From the NCBI GenBank assembly GCA_022266195.1, contig WHVY01000004.1, positions 6,217,501 to 6,281,500 of the forward strand: 64,000 nucleotides of DNA. Reading direction: 5' to 3'. The translations under genes were made by a program, and so were the position numbers. This stretch comes from Tetranychus cinnabarinus. Lineage: Eukaryota > Arthropoda > Arachnida > Trombidiformes > Tetranychidae. The notes under the pieces are model-generated. The model had not been told where the DNA came from and did not search any database. It was given only the letters and a program-made list of their open reading frames with translations. Below, one piece after another: positions 30,465-44,051 of this stretch (the stretch's first letter is position 1; every line of letters begins with the position of its first letter).

Positions 30465-33400
30465 ATGGACATAAATCAAATCAGCCTCATATGTAAAATA
30501 CTGCTTACTCTATTGGTTTGTCAAATTATCTCAGGTGAACCAAGCCCAATTACCAACGACATCAATGCCATGGTAAGAAATTTCCTTTAATTTTCTCACC
30601 AATTTAAAACTTGACTTGAAGTTACTTCACTTTGAAAAGTTTTCTGTGAATGAAAAAAAGAGAAAACTGAAATTAATATTTCTTTCATGAATGAGTATTC
30701 CATTTTAAAATTCATTGAATTTAACATCATTTGACTCTTTGTTTTGCTGATGCAAAATGTTTACCAGTTGATTGAAATAAATCGGTTCTGTTATTTAAAA
30801 TCACAGCCAATTGACCTCTAAATTCTGTGTCAACCAGATTTTAACATTTCTATGGTCTCTGTTAATGGCGTTGAAACTTTTGACTATTACATTAATTCAT
30901 TTTTTACATCATTGTCCTTGATGAAGGTTATATATAATTATAATAGTGCTAATAATAATAACAATAATAATAGCAATAATGATAATTCATTCAAGGGAAA
31001 TTAGTGTGACTTTTTTTAAGCCGTTCGTCAACTTCCACTAAAAGGATGATTGAAAACAAGCAAACGTTAAACTAACCAGCAACTGATCGATTAACAAATT
31101 AAATTTACAAAAAAAATTATAACAGCGATGAAATCAAATTTAATTTGATATCTGCATCTGTTATTCACAATAAAAGTCAACTCATTTCCATATTCAAACC
31201 AATTTGTACGTAATTGGGTGCGAAATAGACATCTTGAATTCCTTACCTCTGAAAGTGTATAAAATTAAATCTGAGTTGCATGGTGGAATAAATTTAACCA
31301 GTAAAGCCAAATATTTGATCTTTAGCTTCTTTTCCTGGTCATTATTCATTTGAACTTGTGCCTTGCAATCCATTTTTTGTTACAAATCTGATAATATAAA
31401 TAACGTTTCCTGAAATAAGCCTCAAATCGCCAGGGATATTAGCCAGGTTACCATGTTGATGGTTTATCGTCAATTGGGGCAAGGGCGTTAATCAGTTAAC
31501 TCAGTCTTGTTCAGTTTATCAGGAAGTGTTGATAACTCATCAGGAAGAATTAAGGAAGAGCTTCTTGTTGTGAAGGAATTATCCATTGCAAAGAAAGCAG
31601 ACCAATGAACAGGTTAAGTTAATGAGTAACTTGTTTGCTTTGGTTGTAAGGCCTTAACTTTTATTTTTTTCATCACATTGAGGCTAAAGAAAGTAAAGAA
31701 AGGTAAATACTATTAATATTTGTGCGCTAATATGTAATAAGATGATGAGGATGGAAAGAGGAAGAGAAAAAGAGAGTGAGAGAGAAAGTGTAGAAAGGAT
31801 ATAACAAGAACAATGATAAACAATGCTAATACTGATAATGAAAAGTGTTTTGATTTTGATAGTAAACTTACAACAAGATCAGCAACCTTTTGTTTCTTTT
31901 CCTAGTTTACCATCGCTATTATTATCATTATCAGCATTTTGTAGTTTCAAGTTTTGTAAAGATCATGTTGAGATCATTTCACTTCACTTTCATTTCATTC
32001 ATCCACTCATCATGCTCATCATCTCCAGGAAAAGCATTTTTAAAATCCAGGAACAGGTTAGACGAAATAGCAAGTAAATTTAAACAATCAAATAATATCC
32101 AATTGATCACTTATCTGATGGTGAAAAATTTTTGAATTCATCATATTTTCTGAATAATATTGACCAGGTTCTTAAATCTTGATAATAGAATTATTCCCAG
32201 GAAGAAGAGGAAGAGAGTGAGCGAAAGGTTGATTATGATGATCAGGAAAGAGAAACAAATTGATGAGTAAATTCTTAAAAAAGAGCATCAACCTAAAAAG
32301 AAAGAAAAGGAGAATGATTAGAGAGAAAGAGAAAGAGAGACAAGTAAAGGGTTTGGAATCCGTAGGTGTATTGAAAAAGATGATTGACCTCAACAAGGAA
32401 CCCTTTCGAAGCCAATAAACTCTCACTGAGAAGACTATTTCACTAAGCTCTTGAAAGAACCGCTACATGAGATAATAACACTTGTACTGTTAATGATTAT
32501 CATCTTCAGGGTGTAAGTACCGTTGGATGAAAGTAAAGCCCAAGCTTAATAACCGGTCGATTGTTAATGAAAATAATTTCCGTTGTTTGAGGTCAAGGTT
32601 TTATCTTCAATTTTTTCCATTCGATAACTTGACAAGTTATCGATCTGGACTTTTCACCTTGAAATGAATTGTTGGTTGAACATTGATAGAATCAAAACAA
32701 ATTAAATAAAACCAATCACAGGATTATAAACTGAATATTAATCAAATTATACAAGACAAAGAGTTATAAATCCATGTGTTGCATGAGCTTGCGCAAAGGG
32801 ATAAACGTCTGGCTTGATACGATAAAGTTTGTTTGATTTGTTGATCTGCTAAAAAGATGATCTAGTTTTAATCAAATAATTTACTTCTATTAAGTGATTT
32901 AGGCCTAATATTCAACAGGGACTTCGTTCATCTTTAGATTACGGTTAACTCGGTGTTTATTGTTTAAAAGGTTGTTAACCTAAAGTTATTGAGTGATTTC
33001 ATTTGTATCACTTTTCACCCGTGAATGGGTGTGGAAAAATTCACAGATTTTGATTATTATTGTTCAACTACTTATTTTATTTCTTGTGTTTAACCAAAAT
33101 AATGTTGATTTAAACCCATTATTAAACTTGTTGTTAACCTTGGATTGTCCAGTCCATTTGTAATTTAGACATTATTTACATTTTTATCAAGCTATAACTG
33201 TTAATATCTCAACGCTCAACAGTTTCACTCTACTCCATAGAAAAAGCTGGAGATTTTGTTTTGCTTAAGGACATCTCTTATCAATTATCAATTGATTTCA
33301 TCTGATTATGGTGATAATACTAACAATTTTCAGATAAAATTTTCTATCCAGAACTGACCTTGAACTCACAGAAAGTACCTTTTCTTTCATTCATTATTTT

Positions 33401-36400
33401 CTTGGCTAACTTATCATACTTGATGGCATTGAAAATAAAAAATTTAACTCTTTTCTTACCTCACTATTAAACCAGCAATTGTTTGTAGCTATTCATCAAC
33501 CTTATACCGTTTAATTTAACAATTAATAGACAATCCAAAGATAGCCATTTGCTTACCATTTAAGAGGACAAAAACAGTCTTATAAATCTGATCAGAAACC
33601 AGATAAATTTTGGGTAAACCAAAGTCTTGTTTAGTCGCTTAAAAAACCAACCAATTTAGAGCTGCCATTGGTAAATTTTAACCCAAAATAACCAATTTGA
33701 TTATCAATTGATGAATGAAATGTAAATCAATGTCAATCTATTGAATAATGTCTCGACTTTTCATAAACGAACAATCAGATTTTATTAATTGATTCAAATG
33801 TGGGACAAGCATTATTTTAATAAAATTAGATGAACTTGAATTTATTTTCATCTGCAAGGATTGAATGACAAAATAGAGTTGCATTCAAATTTCTGGTTAA
33901 ATTCTGGTTTTTTGGGATTTTGTCTATTGTTCATCACCTTCAGTTGATCTGAATCTTCCTTAATTGTGATCCTTAATTTCCTTAAATATTTTACCCAACA
34001 ATTGATACATTGATTTGAAAACTGTCTGTAAAAGGTTCAAGTTGAATGAACAGATCTCTGTTTCCGAGTTTTGACCTCATCAATGATTGAAGGTGATGAC
34101 TGAATGATGATGAATAAATGGGAGGATGAAACAACTAGCAAATTGTTGCATGATAATAAACATGTTGCATCTAAATAGTGTGATATAAAACAACATGAGA
34201 TCATATCTAAAGCGTCTATTCTTATTATTCAATAAGGTAATTGTCCTCTCAATGCAGTCTTCAATATTAACCCGTTTAGTTTCAATTTACAGTTATTGCT
34301 GACAGACTCAAGACAGAAAGTAATTTGATTAAACCTTAGATTTAAACCTTTGAAATTAATTTTTTAATGGTTTAAATAGCAATTAATTTAACTGGTTGAT
34401 CAAATGGTCAACCACCAGCAGAGTTTAACCTTACCAATGAGTATAAAACAATGGTAAATTTAATAACAAATTGATTGGTTCAATTTTTCATGGTTAATGT
34501 CCTAAAATTATCGTAAAACTCAATTTTAAAATATAATTTTGTAATAATGAAAATTTAACATTGAATAAAACATTGACAATAAACTGATTAATGTTATTAT
34601 AAGACGAATCAATGGTTTTAAAGGTTAGACTAAAGGTTAGCCAGAAACAACATGTTAATAGTGAATTGATTGAGAAGGAATTAGATTTTATGATTTACTA
34701 TTTATTATTAAATTACTGAGAATAGTATTGAACTGATTTTGAGGTTGATTGTTAAATGATTGTCAAGATGACCGAGTAATTATTTTGCCTGATAAAATTT
34801 GAAGGTTTACCGTTGGTTTTGTATTAACAATGTTGGTAAACATTTCCGTGTTTTCAACCTACACAAACATTGATTTCATGTTTCTCAGTTAATATTAACT
34901 CAGATGAACTAACAACACCTAAGTTTGTTCAAGGAAGATGATGAGGAAAGAGAGGGAGAAAGTAAATGAATGATGAAAAAACCTGAAAGATCAAGATCAA
35001 GGTCAGACTGAATGAGAAACAAATTAACTTGAACTAAAGAAGGTTTGGTAAAAAGTAAAAATGGTTAACCTGGAATCAGGAAGCTTGTATTTTGTTTACA
35101 CCAACGATGGTATCTAATCTAATCTGACCTTTGTCTTGTTATTAATGCTAGCCCTGGGTGACATAGTGATACTGATGAGACCAATAACAGGTAAAATGAA
35201 GAGTTAGCAAGGCTGAAAATTGATGAACAACATTGATTCTGAATGTTTCCCACCTCAATCTCGTGTTTCAAAATTTAGCTGAATCTTGTATTTCAACCTT
35301 TTGCTATTCAATTTTTACATGTCAATAGACCTTTCTTTGTTTCACCCTTTCTTTACTTCCTATTTTATCATCATGATTCAATTTCTTTGTTCAATTATTA
35401 TTCATAAATAATTGTCACAGAACTTAATGATTACATGACCCCTAACAGGTGATTAGTTTTACGCGGGCAACAAACTTACTTCGTCTCACTTGGCATCCAT
35501 GTTGCCCTTTACTAATTGTTTTAATTGTAATGATTCTGATTGCTGGTGATGTCAACTTTATTTTTTTTTCTTGATTTTTGTTGAGCTTTTCAATCTTCAT
35601 ATTGGTGATGAGTATCCAAAGGAACGTACTTTGATTACATGTTGGTTACCATGTTCCTATTTTTGTTATCTAGAACCTTTAATGCTTTTGCAATCACCAT
35701 CGTTTGGATTGAACATTGTATGATTGGACAAATTTGCTGATCTAACCATTTGGCAATCGAGGATAATCAATGATTCATCATCACCATTAACTTAATATTA
35801 TGTTAAATGGCCGTTTCACAAGTTTACGAAACCTGGTAATCAACTAGAAATGTATTTGCATTAATAATGGTAAAGAAATATCTCAAGGAATCTTCCCAAT
35901 AGACCATGGCTTACAAGGCAAAACAAATCGATGATAATCCCATGTGTTCACACCAACTTCATCTTGATCGTCTGTGCATAATAATCATCATCTTGAACAT
36001 CATCGAGAACTGGGCTGGCCAGTTTACATTCTCTAATCTTTTCAAATATTGCCTGTTTTTTTACTTTCATTGACCTTCACAGGGCATCAGCCATGTTAAT
36101 AACCAAGATGATGAGATATCCTTGATCAAACAATTGTCTGTGGTTAAGAAAGCCAGAAGTAAAACAACAATTTGAAATTATACTTGATTTCTTAGATAAT
36201 CCAGAGGAAAATGGATAATGTTTATCTCCATCCAACCAAAATTTATGGCCACTTACCCAAAGAATGGTGTACTCACCTTACTGTTTGATTTAACAGTTAA
36301 AACCAGTTATTCTACCAAGAAACCAAGGATCTAGGATTTAATTTTCTATCTATTTATACACATTCTCAATTGCACAGCACAGGATAAATTGTTGGACAAC

Positions 36401-39400
36401 GATATTCAATCAAATTTACAATTCGACAAGATATTCGGAAAGAATGGCCAAGCTAATTGAATTTATATTACTTGATGACAATGATGGCTTTTGGATTAAA
36501 ACTGATGTATCTTCATTTTAATTATCAAGACTCACTATTGCCATTTACTGTGAATAGTTTGAAAGATATGGCTTTATAAATAGTTCATTGTTTAAAGTAA
36601 TTAGTTGATGGTTGGAAACCCTTTTTTCCCTCTGGCTATGGATTATAAACAGGATTAAAATCATTAACTTTGCATTTTTTGTTAATAATTTTTCTAATGT
36701 TGATGGCTTATATTTATCATCATTATTGTTATTTTTTTATTATTGCCATTCTCATTAGTCCATCAACGTTATCAGTGTGAATTAATGTTACAAATGATAA
36801 AGGGAAACATATTCTGTGGAGTTTTTAGGAACCAAAAAGCAACCCTAATGTTATTCAAAAATTGTTTTCACTTCATCAATGTCCTTGTTAATTTTCAAAT
36901 GAAAAGTAAATTACCAAGAAAATGCTCATTATGTTAAAATCTTGTGATTAAATTTGAATGGCTAATCATAGTGGTTACAATTTACACTTAACCATCCAGC
37001 TAATTCTTGTTTCAGTAAACATTTGTTTTCACATGGATTGTTACAATTGATTGCCAAATTAAACTTGAATCAATTCATTGTAACAATTGAATGAACACAT
37101 CAATCTGAAGTAACTTAAATCTTATTCAAAATTCAATGTCTACAATCATTTTTCTAACATTAATTTTTTCCTCTTCTTTTGTACATAAACAGTTATATTT
37201 ACAACGTTTTGGTTACATGAATGAATCTGGAGCTGCTAATTTAATTGCTATAGACAAATATCAAGACGCAATAAAGGATTTTCAAAGATTTTCCGGAATA
37301 AATGAAACAGGTAAGTTACCTAAATGAAAAGTCTGAAGAATTTTAATTTACAATCAGAAGCTTACCAAACCATGAATCTAATTTACCAAGAAACAATGCT
37401 TCTAATTACGAAGCATGCAAAAATACATTGATTCAAAATTTTGTTACATGTGAATGATTAAATTATAGTTTAGATCTGGTTACGGTAAGGTTAACCTTTG
37501 GTGAATCAAAAAGGTTACGAAGTTGAATTGTCCATTTTGTTTTCCTTTAATGGTTCAAAGTCTATGGCAATTGCAATTTTCCAATGTTGCTCTTATTATT
37601 GATTACAGGTATCTTGGACGAGGAGACAATATTAATGATGAATACACCTCGATGTGGCAATAAAGATCACAATGGTCAAGTTGAACATGCAAGAAGACGT
37701 AAACGATATGCTTTACAAGGTAAAAAGTGTCCCTCTTTTGACTGTTGGTTCATCACAATGGTGTTTCTGTTTCGCTACTCCTGTTGTTAGTCTTTCCGTT
37801 GAACAATCAATTGAAATTCAATCAAAAATTGAGAGTTACAACGAAAAAGCTGGCTAATTGTTCAAAGTGTAACATTTTGAATAGAGTTTGAAACCGTGAA
37901 AGTGAAATATCAAACATAAAACCTTTTCAATGTTTACTGTGTTATGCCATTTTTACACAAAGAGTGCTAATGAAAGATAATCAAGAGAGGAAGAGCCATG
38001 AAGGTAGAGGTTGAAATGAGATCGCATGATATTCACAAGATAATAGGAAAGGTCTTGTTGATATAAAGATGAGGAGAACCAAAAAAAATAGATTTCTCTT
38101 GAACCAGATCAAGAAATAAAAGAGTTTTTAATAGATGATTTTACTCTTCATTCACATTTCATTTGAATCCATGAATTGTCATCACTCAACAATCTCTAAC
38201 CTTGTTCCATGTGCCAATGTAAACAGTATCAACATTATCATGATTATCATCGTCATTTTAAAATCAATGATGTGAAAGGCAATTGCAAGAGTATTATCAT
38301 TTGAGTTATTGTTGGAACGCTTGGAAATTTTGATGAAATGAATTTTTCCAATCATAATGTTTCAACAGTTTTTCATTATTAAAATTTCCACTAATCATAT
38401 ACAATTATCAATCAGTGTTTATTGAAATCACTCGATTGAACTAATCATTAGCCTGTACGGTTGGTTTAACAGCAATGGATTGAAAAGACTTTTTTGCAAC
38501 ACAGAAACTGTTGATTTAAAGCAAAGTCAACTTTAAATATTGTGATTCACAATGTAAAATTAACGTCAAGGTTTTATTTGATTAAAAAACATATGATCAA
38601 ATTTAGGTTTTATTTCTCAATCAATTGTTGTTGACTTAAACCCTAAATGCTGTAAATTACTAACATTTTGAACCAATTTGCTTTAAATTGATGGCAAAAA
38701 TTGATTGTGTTTTTTGGTCTTATGGAGCATCAACTTTAGCAACATTCAATTGCTGTCCAATTGTATGATTTTTTCAATTGAACAGTGTTTATTTCAATAA
38801 TTTGCTTAAATGATTAGATTAGTTGATTGATGGAAAATTCAATGGTTACAAATAACTCGGATTTAATCACACATTTTATGCATGAAGAGTGAAAATGTGA
38901 AAAGCCAAAGACGTAATGGTTATCACTGAGTTTAGTGTTTCTAATTGATTATTAGATGAAATCTGGTAATCGTTATTATGGTTATTTAGATGATTTTAGA
39001 TGAATGATTTAAAGGTAGATGTTTCTTGGTGAATGGAGAAGCCAGAAAAAAAAGAAACATTCAATGAAGGTTTTTCAATGTTGACTTGCTCATTCTTGGT
39101 CATCTTAATTGTCCTGTTGTGGGAAAATTAAATTTAATTAACCATTCCAATGGTGTTAAAACATTGCATTCATAGTGATTTGTCAATGGTAACTCTAGAT
39201 TAGTCAACTACTTATGAGAGTTGTTTTGTAAATTAACATGGTAATGATGATAATAGTAGAGAGGTAAGAAGGTTTGAAGATGCCAGTAAAAGTCAGTTTC
39301 AGCTCAAGGCTTAAAATCATTATCATCATCATTTTACTTGTTCTCATCCTTGTCACCATTGACATTTAGTTTCATCTAGACTTGAATTAGGCTTAAACTG

Positions 39401-42400
39401 AGTTTTCCAATTCAATTTCAACCCTCTGTTAGCTTGTGCTTTTTTGTGTTTGCCTCACTTTCAGGTTATATTGTATGTTAAATGAATAATCGGAAGTATC
39501 TTTCAAGTGAGATCATCTCAGTTTTTCATCCCAGTCTGTTGAAAGTTATTGACTTGACTTGACTCACCTTTTAACATGAGATAACAAAGATTATCATCTC
39601 ATCATCATTCCTTTATATGTCTCTATGAGCCTGCAAGATTCGTAGCCTCTTCAAATGTTGAACCTCAACTAAATGGAAAGGCTTTTACCTTTCAACTTTA
39701 CACATTAGTTTACTTTAGACTCAAACTTAACGTCAACTTGTTCATATTTTCAGTAATTTGTTGAAAAAAAAATGAAGATTACTTGAGTCTGAGTAATCAG
39801 TTGAGACGTTGAAATTGAAATACTTACATAGAGTTAAAAACATGATCCTAAAAATAAACACAATTTAAAACAAAGATGAACCTGTTCATTGGAAACGGTT
39901 TTAAAAGATTGTATTTCAAGATTGAAAGATTTAGTTGAAGGTTCGACGCACTATTTCACTGATTATATCTCAATGAATCTAAATTTTGATGAGCAGAACA
40001 ATTTTCTGTTAATTTTAACATTTATCAATTTAGATGAAATTTGATGTAAGTTGAGTGAAGAAGAAAAAATCAACTCAATTTTTCTGCCTAAATCAATGAA
40101 CTTTTCAACATTTTAACTTGAATTTGGATAACATCTTCATTCATAGTACAATTGCTTTAGGGAATCAAATCAAAGTCATCAACTAAATCAATATTGTCTG
40201 ATTTGGCAGTTAAAAGATTGAAATATTATACCTGATTGGTACGTGATTATCAACAGTTAGTTGGTTAAAAAAGTAAGGAAATACAGTTTATGATCAAGAG
40301 ATTGTCTTCGGACAGATTGAAATCAAAAGATGCTTATTTGAGCAACAATTATGTTTGTTCAAAAGATTGATTGATTGCAATGTCACTGGATATTAAAAAT
40401 TAATATTGTCGTCTGGAAAGGTATTATAAGAATAGTGAAAAAATTCATTGCCAGTCAAGTTCATCAACCGGAAACATTAGGATTCAACTTGTTCATTAAG
40501 AGTATATCATCTTGATAATGAAGAAGCCGTTGCTTGTTTGATTGCCAATAATGAATTGATAGATGGCGATGATAAGCGTCAAGAAATGACTAGTTTTTTT
40601 CATTTCATGTGTGAATCATTTTCTTTCATAATCACAATTCTGGGGGTAATAGCAGCCTGTATTCAGATAAGGTAATTCAATATCGTGACTTGCTAGGTGA
40701 TTGTATTGTCCAGTTCAATCACTTCCATATTACAAATTTATATTAACCACCTTAAATGACCCAGCTTCATATTCAGCCTCTAATTGCGATGTCTTTTGAA
40801 ATCTTGTGATTTTCAACTACACCAAGATCACTAAGATTTATTAACAGCAATGTCATCCTGAAAACTTAATTGGTGCAGAGGGATAATGAATTATGAATCG
40901 ACGACTTTGAGTTATTATAAAAATCTTTATGAGGTTCTGCAAAATGAAAAAAAATATCAGTTCATTTTGAATAATGTAAAGTAAATTACTTAAGATTGAG
41001 AAATTTGGACATGGAAATTACTTACTAAATTTCGTTACATTTTGTAATGATTGTTTATTAGCTTATTGGAAATCTCCAGACTATTTCCAAAACTTCAGTC
41101 ATTCGTTATTTTTCTATGGACTGATTTCATGAATTGGTAAAATTTATAACAGAAACATTCATTTTGATTTCCCTTGTCTAATTGTCTTTGGAAGAAACAC
41201 CATCCTCATTAATTGTCTTATTCTGGATTGATTTTAATTTTGCCTCCTTTTTTCCATTTCATGTAAACTCTAAAATCATCAGGAAGCAAATGGCGGAGAA
41301 CTGATTTAACTTATAGAATATCCAAGTATCCAAGAAAAGTCAAGAAAAGTCAAATCGATGCGGAAATTGCTCGTGCTTTCCAAGTTTGGTCTGAAGTGAC
41401 ACCATTGAATTTTATTCCTAAAAAGGATGGAAGAGTCCACATTGACATAAAATTTGTGGTTGGTGAACATGGTGATGGAGATCCTTTCGATGGTCCAGGA
41501 AATACATTAGCTCATGCATATTTCCCACAATATGGAGGTGATGCTCATTTTGACGATGAAGAATACTGGACCATTGATTCGTACACTGGAACCAATCTAT
41601 TTCAAGTTGCAGCTCATGAATTAGGACATTCTTTAGGCTTAGGTCACAGTTCCACTCGGGAATCATTGATGGCTCCATTTTACCAAAGATACAAGCCAAA
41701 TTTCAGATTATCCAAAGACGATGTATTGGGTATTCAATCACTTTACGGGCCAAGAACTGAACCACATACGACTACACCACCAAAAGAAACTCCATACTCT
41801 CCTCCAGCTAGTTTTCCCGGTTCAACTCCAGAGCCTGATATTTCTGATGCTCCAGATTTGTGTCAAGATGGACGAATCGATGCTGTAACCCGTATTGCTG
41901 ATGGTACAACTTATGTCTTCAAAGGTAAACATTACTGGAAAGTAGAGACAAATGGATTAGCTGATGGTTATCCAAGAAGAATCTCCGATGATTGGGATGG
42001 ATTACCTGGTGATATTGATGCTGCTCTCACTTGGGCTGATGGAAAAACTTTCATCTTCAAGGTAAATTTCAAGCAAACCAATCTAGAATACTAGATTGAA
42101 GAGAAATAGAAGAAAAAACATCGGAATAAGATCGAAGATCAGGTTGTAACATCAGGTCAAAGCCTAGTGTTAGAGTTCAACTGAAATTAGGTTAACAAAT
42201 TCCTAATTTAATGAGCAATCATAATTCATAGTTTATTTTAGCACTTAGAGCAGTCAAAAAGCAAAAACAAAACAAATAAAATTAATGGTACAATCAGAAT
42301 ACTTACGAAACAGTTAGTTGATGGCAAATTTCGCCATTGTATAATATTTTCCAGAAAACTTGGAATTGTCAACTAAATATTAGAAATTAATACAAAAATT

Positions 42401-44051
42401 GATTGATTTGTAAAGAAAAATATTCAATTTTTTTACAATATAATTACAATTGCAGTTACCCAACCCTTTTTACAAGACATCTTAAAAGAGAGGGATTTTC
42501 AAATAAGTTAAATTTGATTAAAAAATTAAAATTATTCATCTCAAAATAATTACAAAATCAATTATGATAAAAAGATGAATTTTTATGTAAATTTTCATGC
42601 AATGACAACTAGTATTAACCAGAATTTTCCCAGGTTGATGTCATTTTTAATTCTTGCTTTTTCTCATCTTGTCTTGACTTGTTTTTTAGGGACATCAATA
42701 TTGGCGTTTCCATAATCGTAAAATGGACACTGGTTATCCTAAAAACATTTCACTTGGGTTCGCTGGTATACCTAACAACATCGATACAGCATTTGTATGG
42801 AGTGGAAACGGAAAAACCTATTTCTTTAAAGGTAACCAGTATTACATAAGCAATTGACGAAACATTTTTGACCAAAAACTGTTGAAAATTTTACGAATCT
42901 CACCTTAAATCTGATTACAAATTTTACTAATTCTTTGATTATCTCTTTACTATTCAAGATAAACTATATTGGCGATTTGATAGTAAAAATGATCCACCAG
43001 TTAGCAGCCGATATCCTAAACCAATTAAAAATTGGGTCGGATTACCAAGTAGCATTGACGCTGCCTTTAAATGGGAAAATGGATTAACATACTTCTTCAA
43101 AGGAACCAATTATTATCGATTTAATGACAATGACTTTGAGGTTGGTTAATCACTTTCCTCACTCGATTCGCTTTCAACTAAAGATCAAAAGGGATAGAAA
43201 AACAAAATCATCATTATTCACTGAAACCTTTGATATTCATTTACAATCTCATCTATTGGATCATTTCAGGACTTTAATAAGAGTTGATCACATCAATTGA
43301 TCCTCTTATTATTTAGCGATTTTAAAATCAATAAGTCAATCAATATAACATGTTAAATCGATTGATTGTTCATTAATAGATGTAGGAATCATGAATGTTA
43401 GTAAATACAAGAAGGCCTAAGAAAATACAAGCCTAATTACAAGCATCCATCCCATCCTTCAATAATATTATTGTTTTCCTACAGAATCGTTAGACAGTTT
43501 AGTTGAATCTTACAGAGTAATGGTTTAGTCTATGGGAAAAAGTGAATCTATCCCTTGTGATTTACTCATTGATTGCACTCAAATTGAATTGTTTTGATTC
43601 TGTTGTCTAATTGGTGTTTTATTTTTCTCATATTTAGGTTGACAGTTCAGCTAAACCTCCTTTCCCTCGACAAACCTCGGTTTGGTGGTTTGATTGTAAA
43701 TCAGCAGCCAATTCACCTTTCCGTGGTAGTCTAGTTTCGGGTCAGAGCAGGTCAAAATTTATTGGAGCTTTAATGTCAAATACAATGGACGATATAGAGT
43801 CATCAGCTGCTTCATCTTCCATATCTAAATCAAACGCTGGTTCAACCCGATCAACCTCAAGTTCATCATCATCTTCTTCTGGTTCAAACCGAGATTCAAG
43901 TCTTTCAGATGAACAAAATAAGGAATGGACTATGCACGGTCGATTTGATCACCGTGATCTTGCTGCCGCTGTTTACAGTCATGCGATAATCTGTAAGACT
44001 AACATGATACTAATGGCCTTATGCCTGATGTTAACGGTCATCTCAAATTAA
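30465..44051 (+). CDS. Mmp: Matrix metalloproteinase with hemopexin domain and hydrophobic C-terminal tail
   Basis: Seven exons: 30465-30572, 37193-37310, 37609-37719, 41283-42061, 42690-42831, 42959-43140 and 43638-44051; 617 residues, every join in frame. Order: signal peptide (ICKILLTLLVCQIISG), prodomain (LYLQRFGYMNESG, AIKDFQRFSGINETG), cysteine switch PRCGNKD (about residue 91), furin site RRRKR, catalytic domain with zinc motif HELGHSLGLGHS and Met-turn SLMAPF, Pro-rich hinge, hemopexin repeats (DAALTWADGKTFIFK, YWRF.., DAAFKWENGLTYFFK) closing with WWFDC, a Ser-rich linker and a terminal hydrophobic run (MILMALCLMLTVISN). Such proteins cleave extracellular matrix in the secretory path. 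The tail fits a GPI or short membrane anchor as in membrane-type MMPs. Exon 1 is assigned because its signal peptide splices in phase 0 onto LYLQRFGY. Confidence 0.9.
30573..37192 (+). other. First intron of the MMP gene (6.6 kb)
   Basis: Begins gtaagaaatt and ends tacataaacag. It is by far the longest intron in the window; most others are 50-100 bases. It holds an AT-rich trinucleotide run near 30945-30985 (aataataacaataataatag) and a purine-rich run near 31750-31800. No coding exon or known repeat family was recognised; long first introns often hold regulatory sites, but none is identified here. Confidence 0.6.
37720..41282 (+). other. Third intron of the MMP gene (3.6 kb)
   Basis: Separates the prodomain exon ending RYALQ from the catalytic exon beginning SKWRRTDLTY. 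No other gene, repeat or RNA is recognised within it. Confidence 0.6.

Noticed and set aside
31823..32135. Two overlapping frames in the MMP first intron
   Set aside because: CT-rich and hydrophobic by composition; no start context, motif or exon signals.
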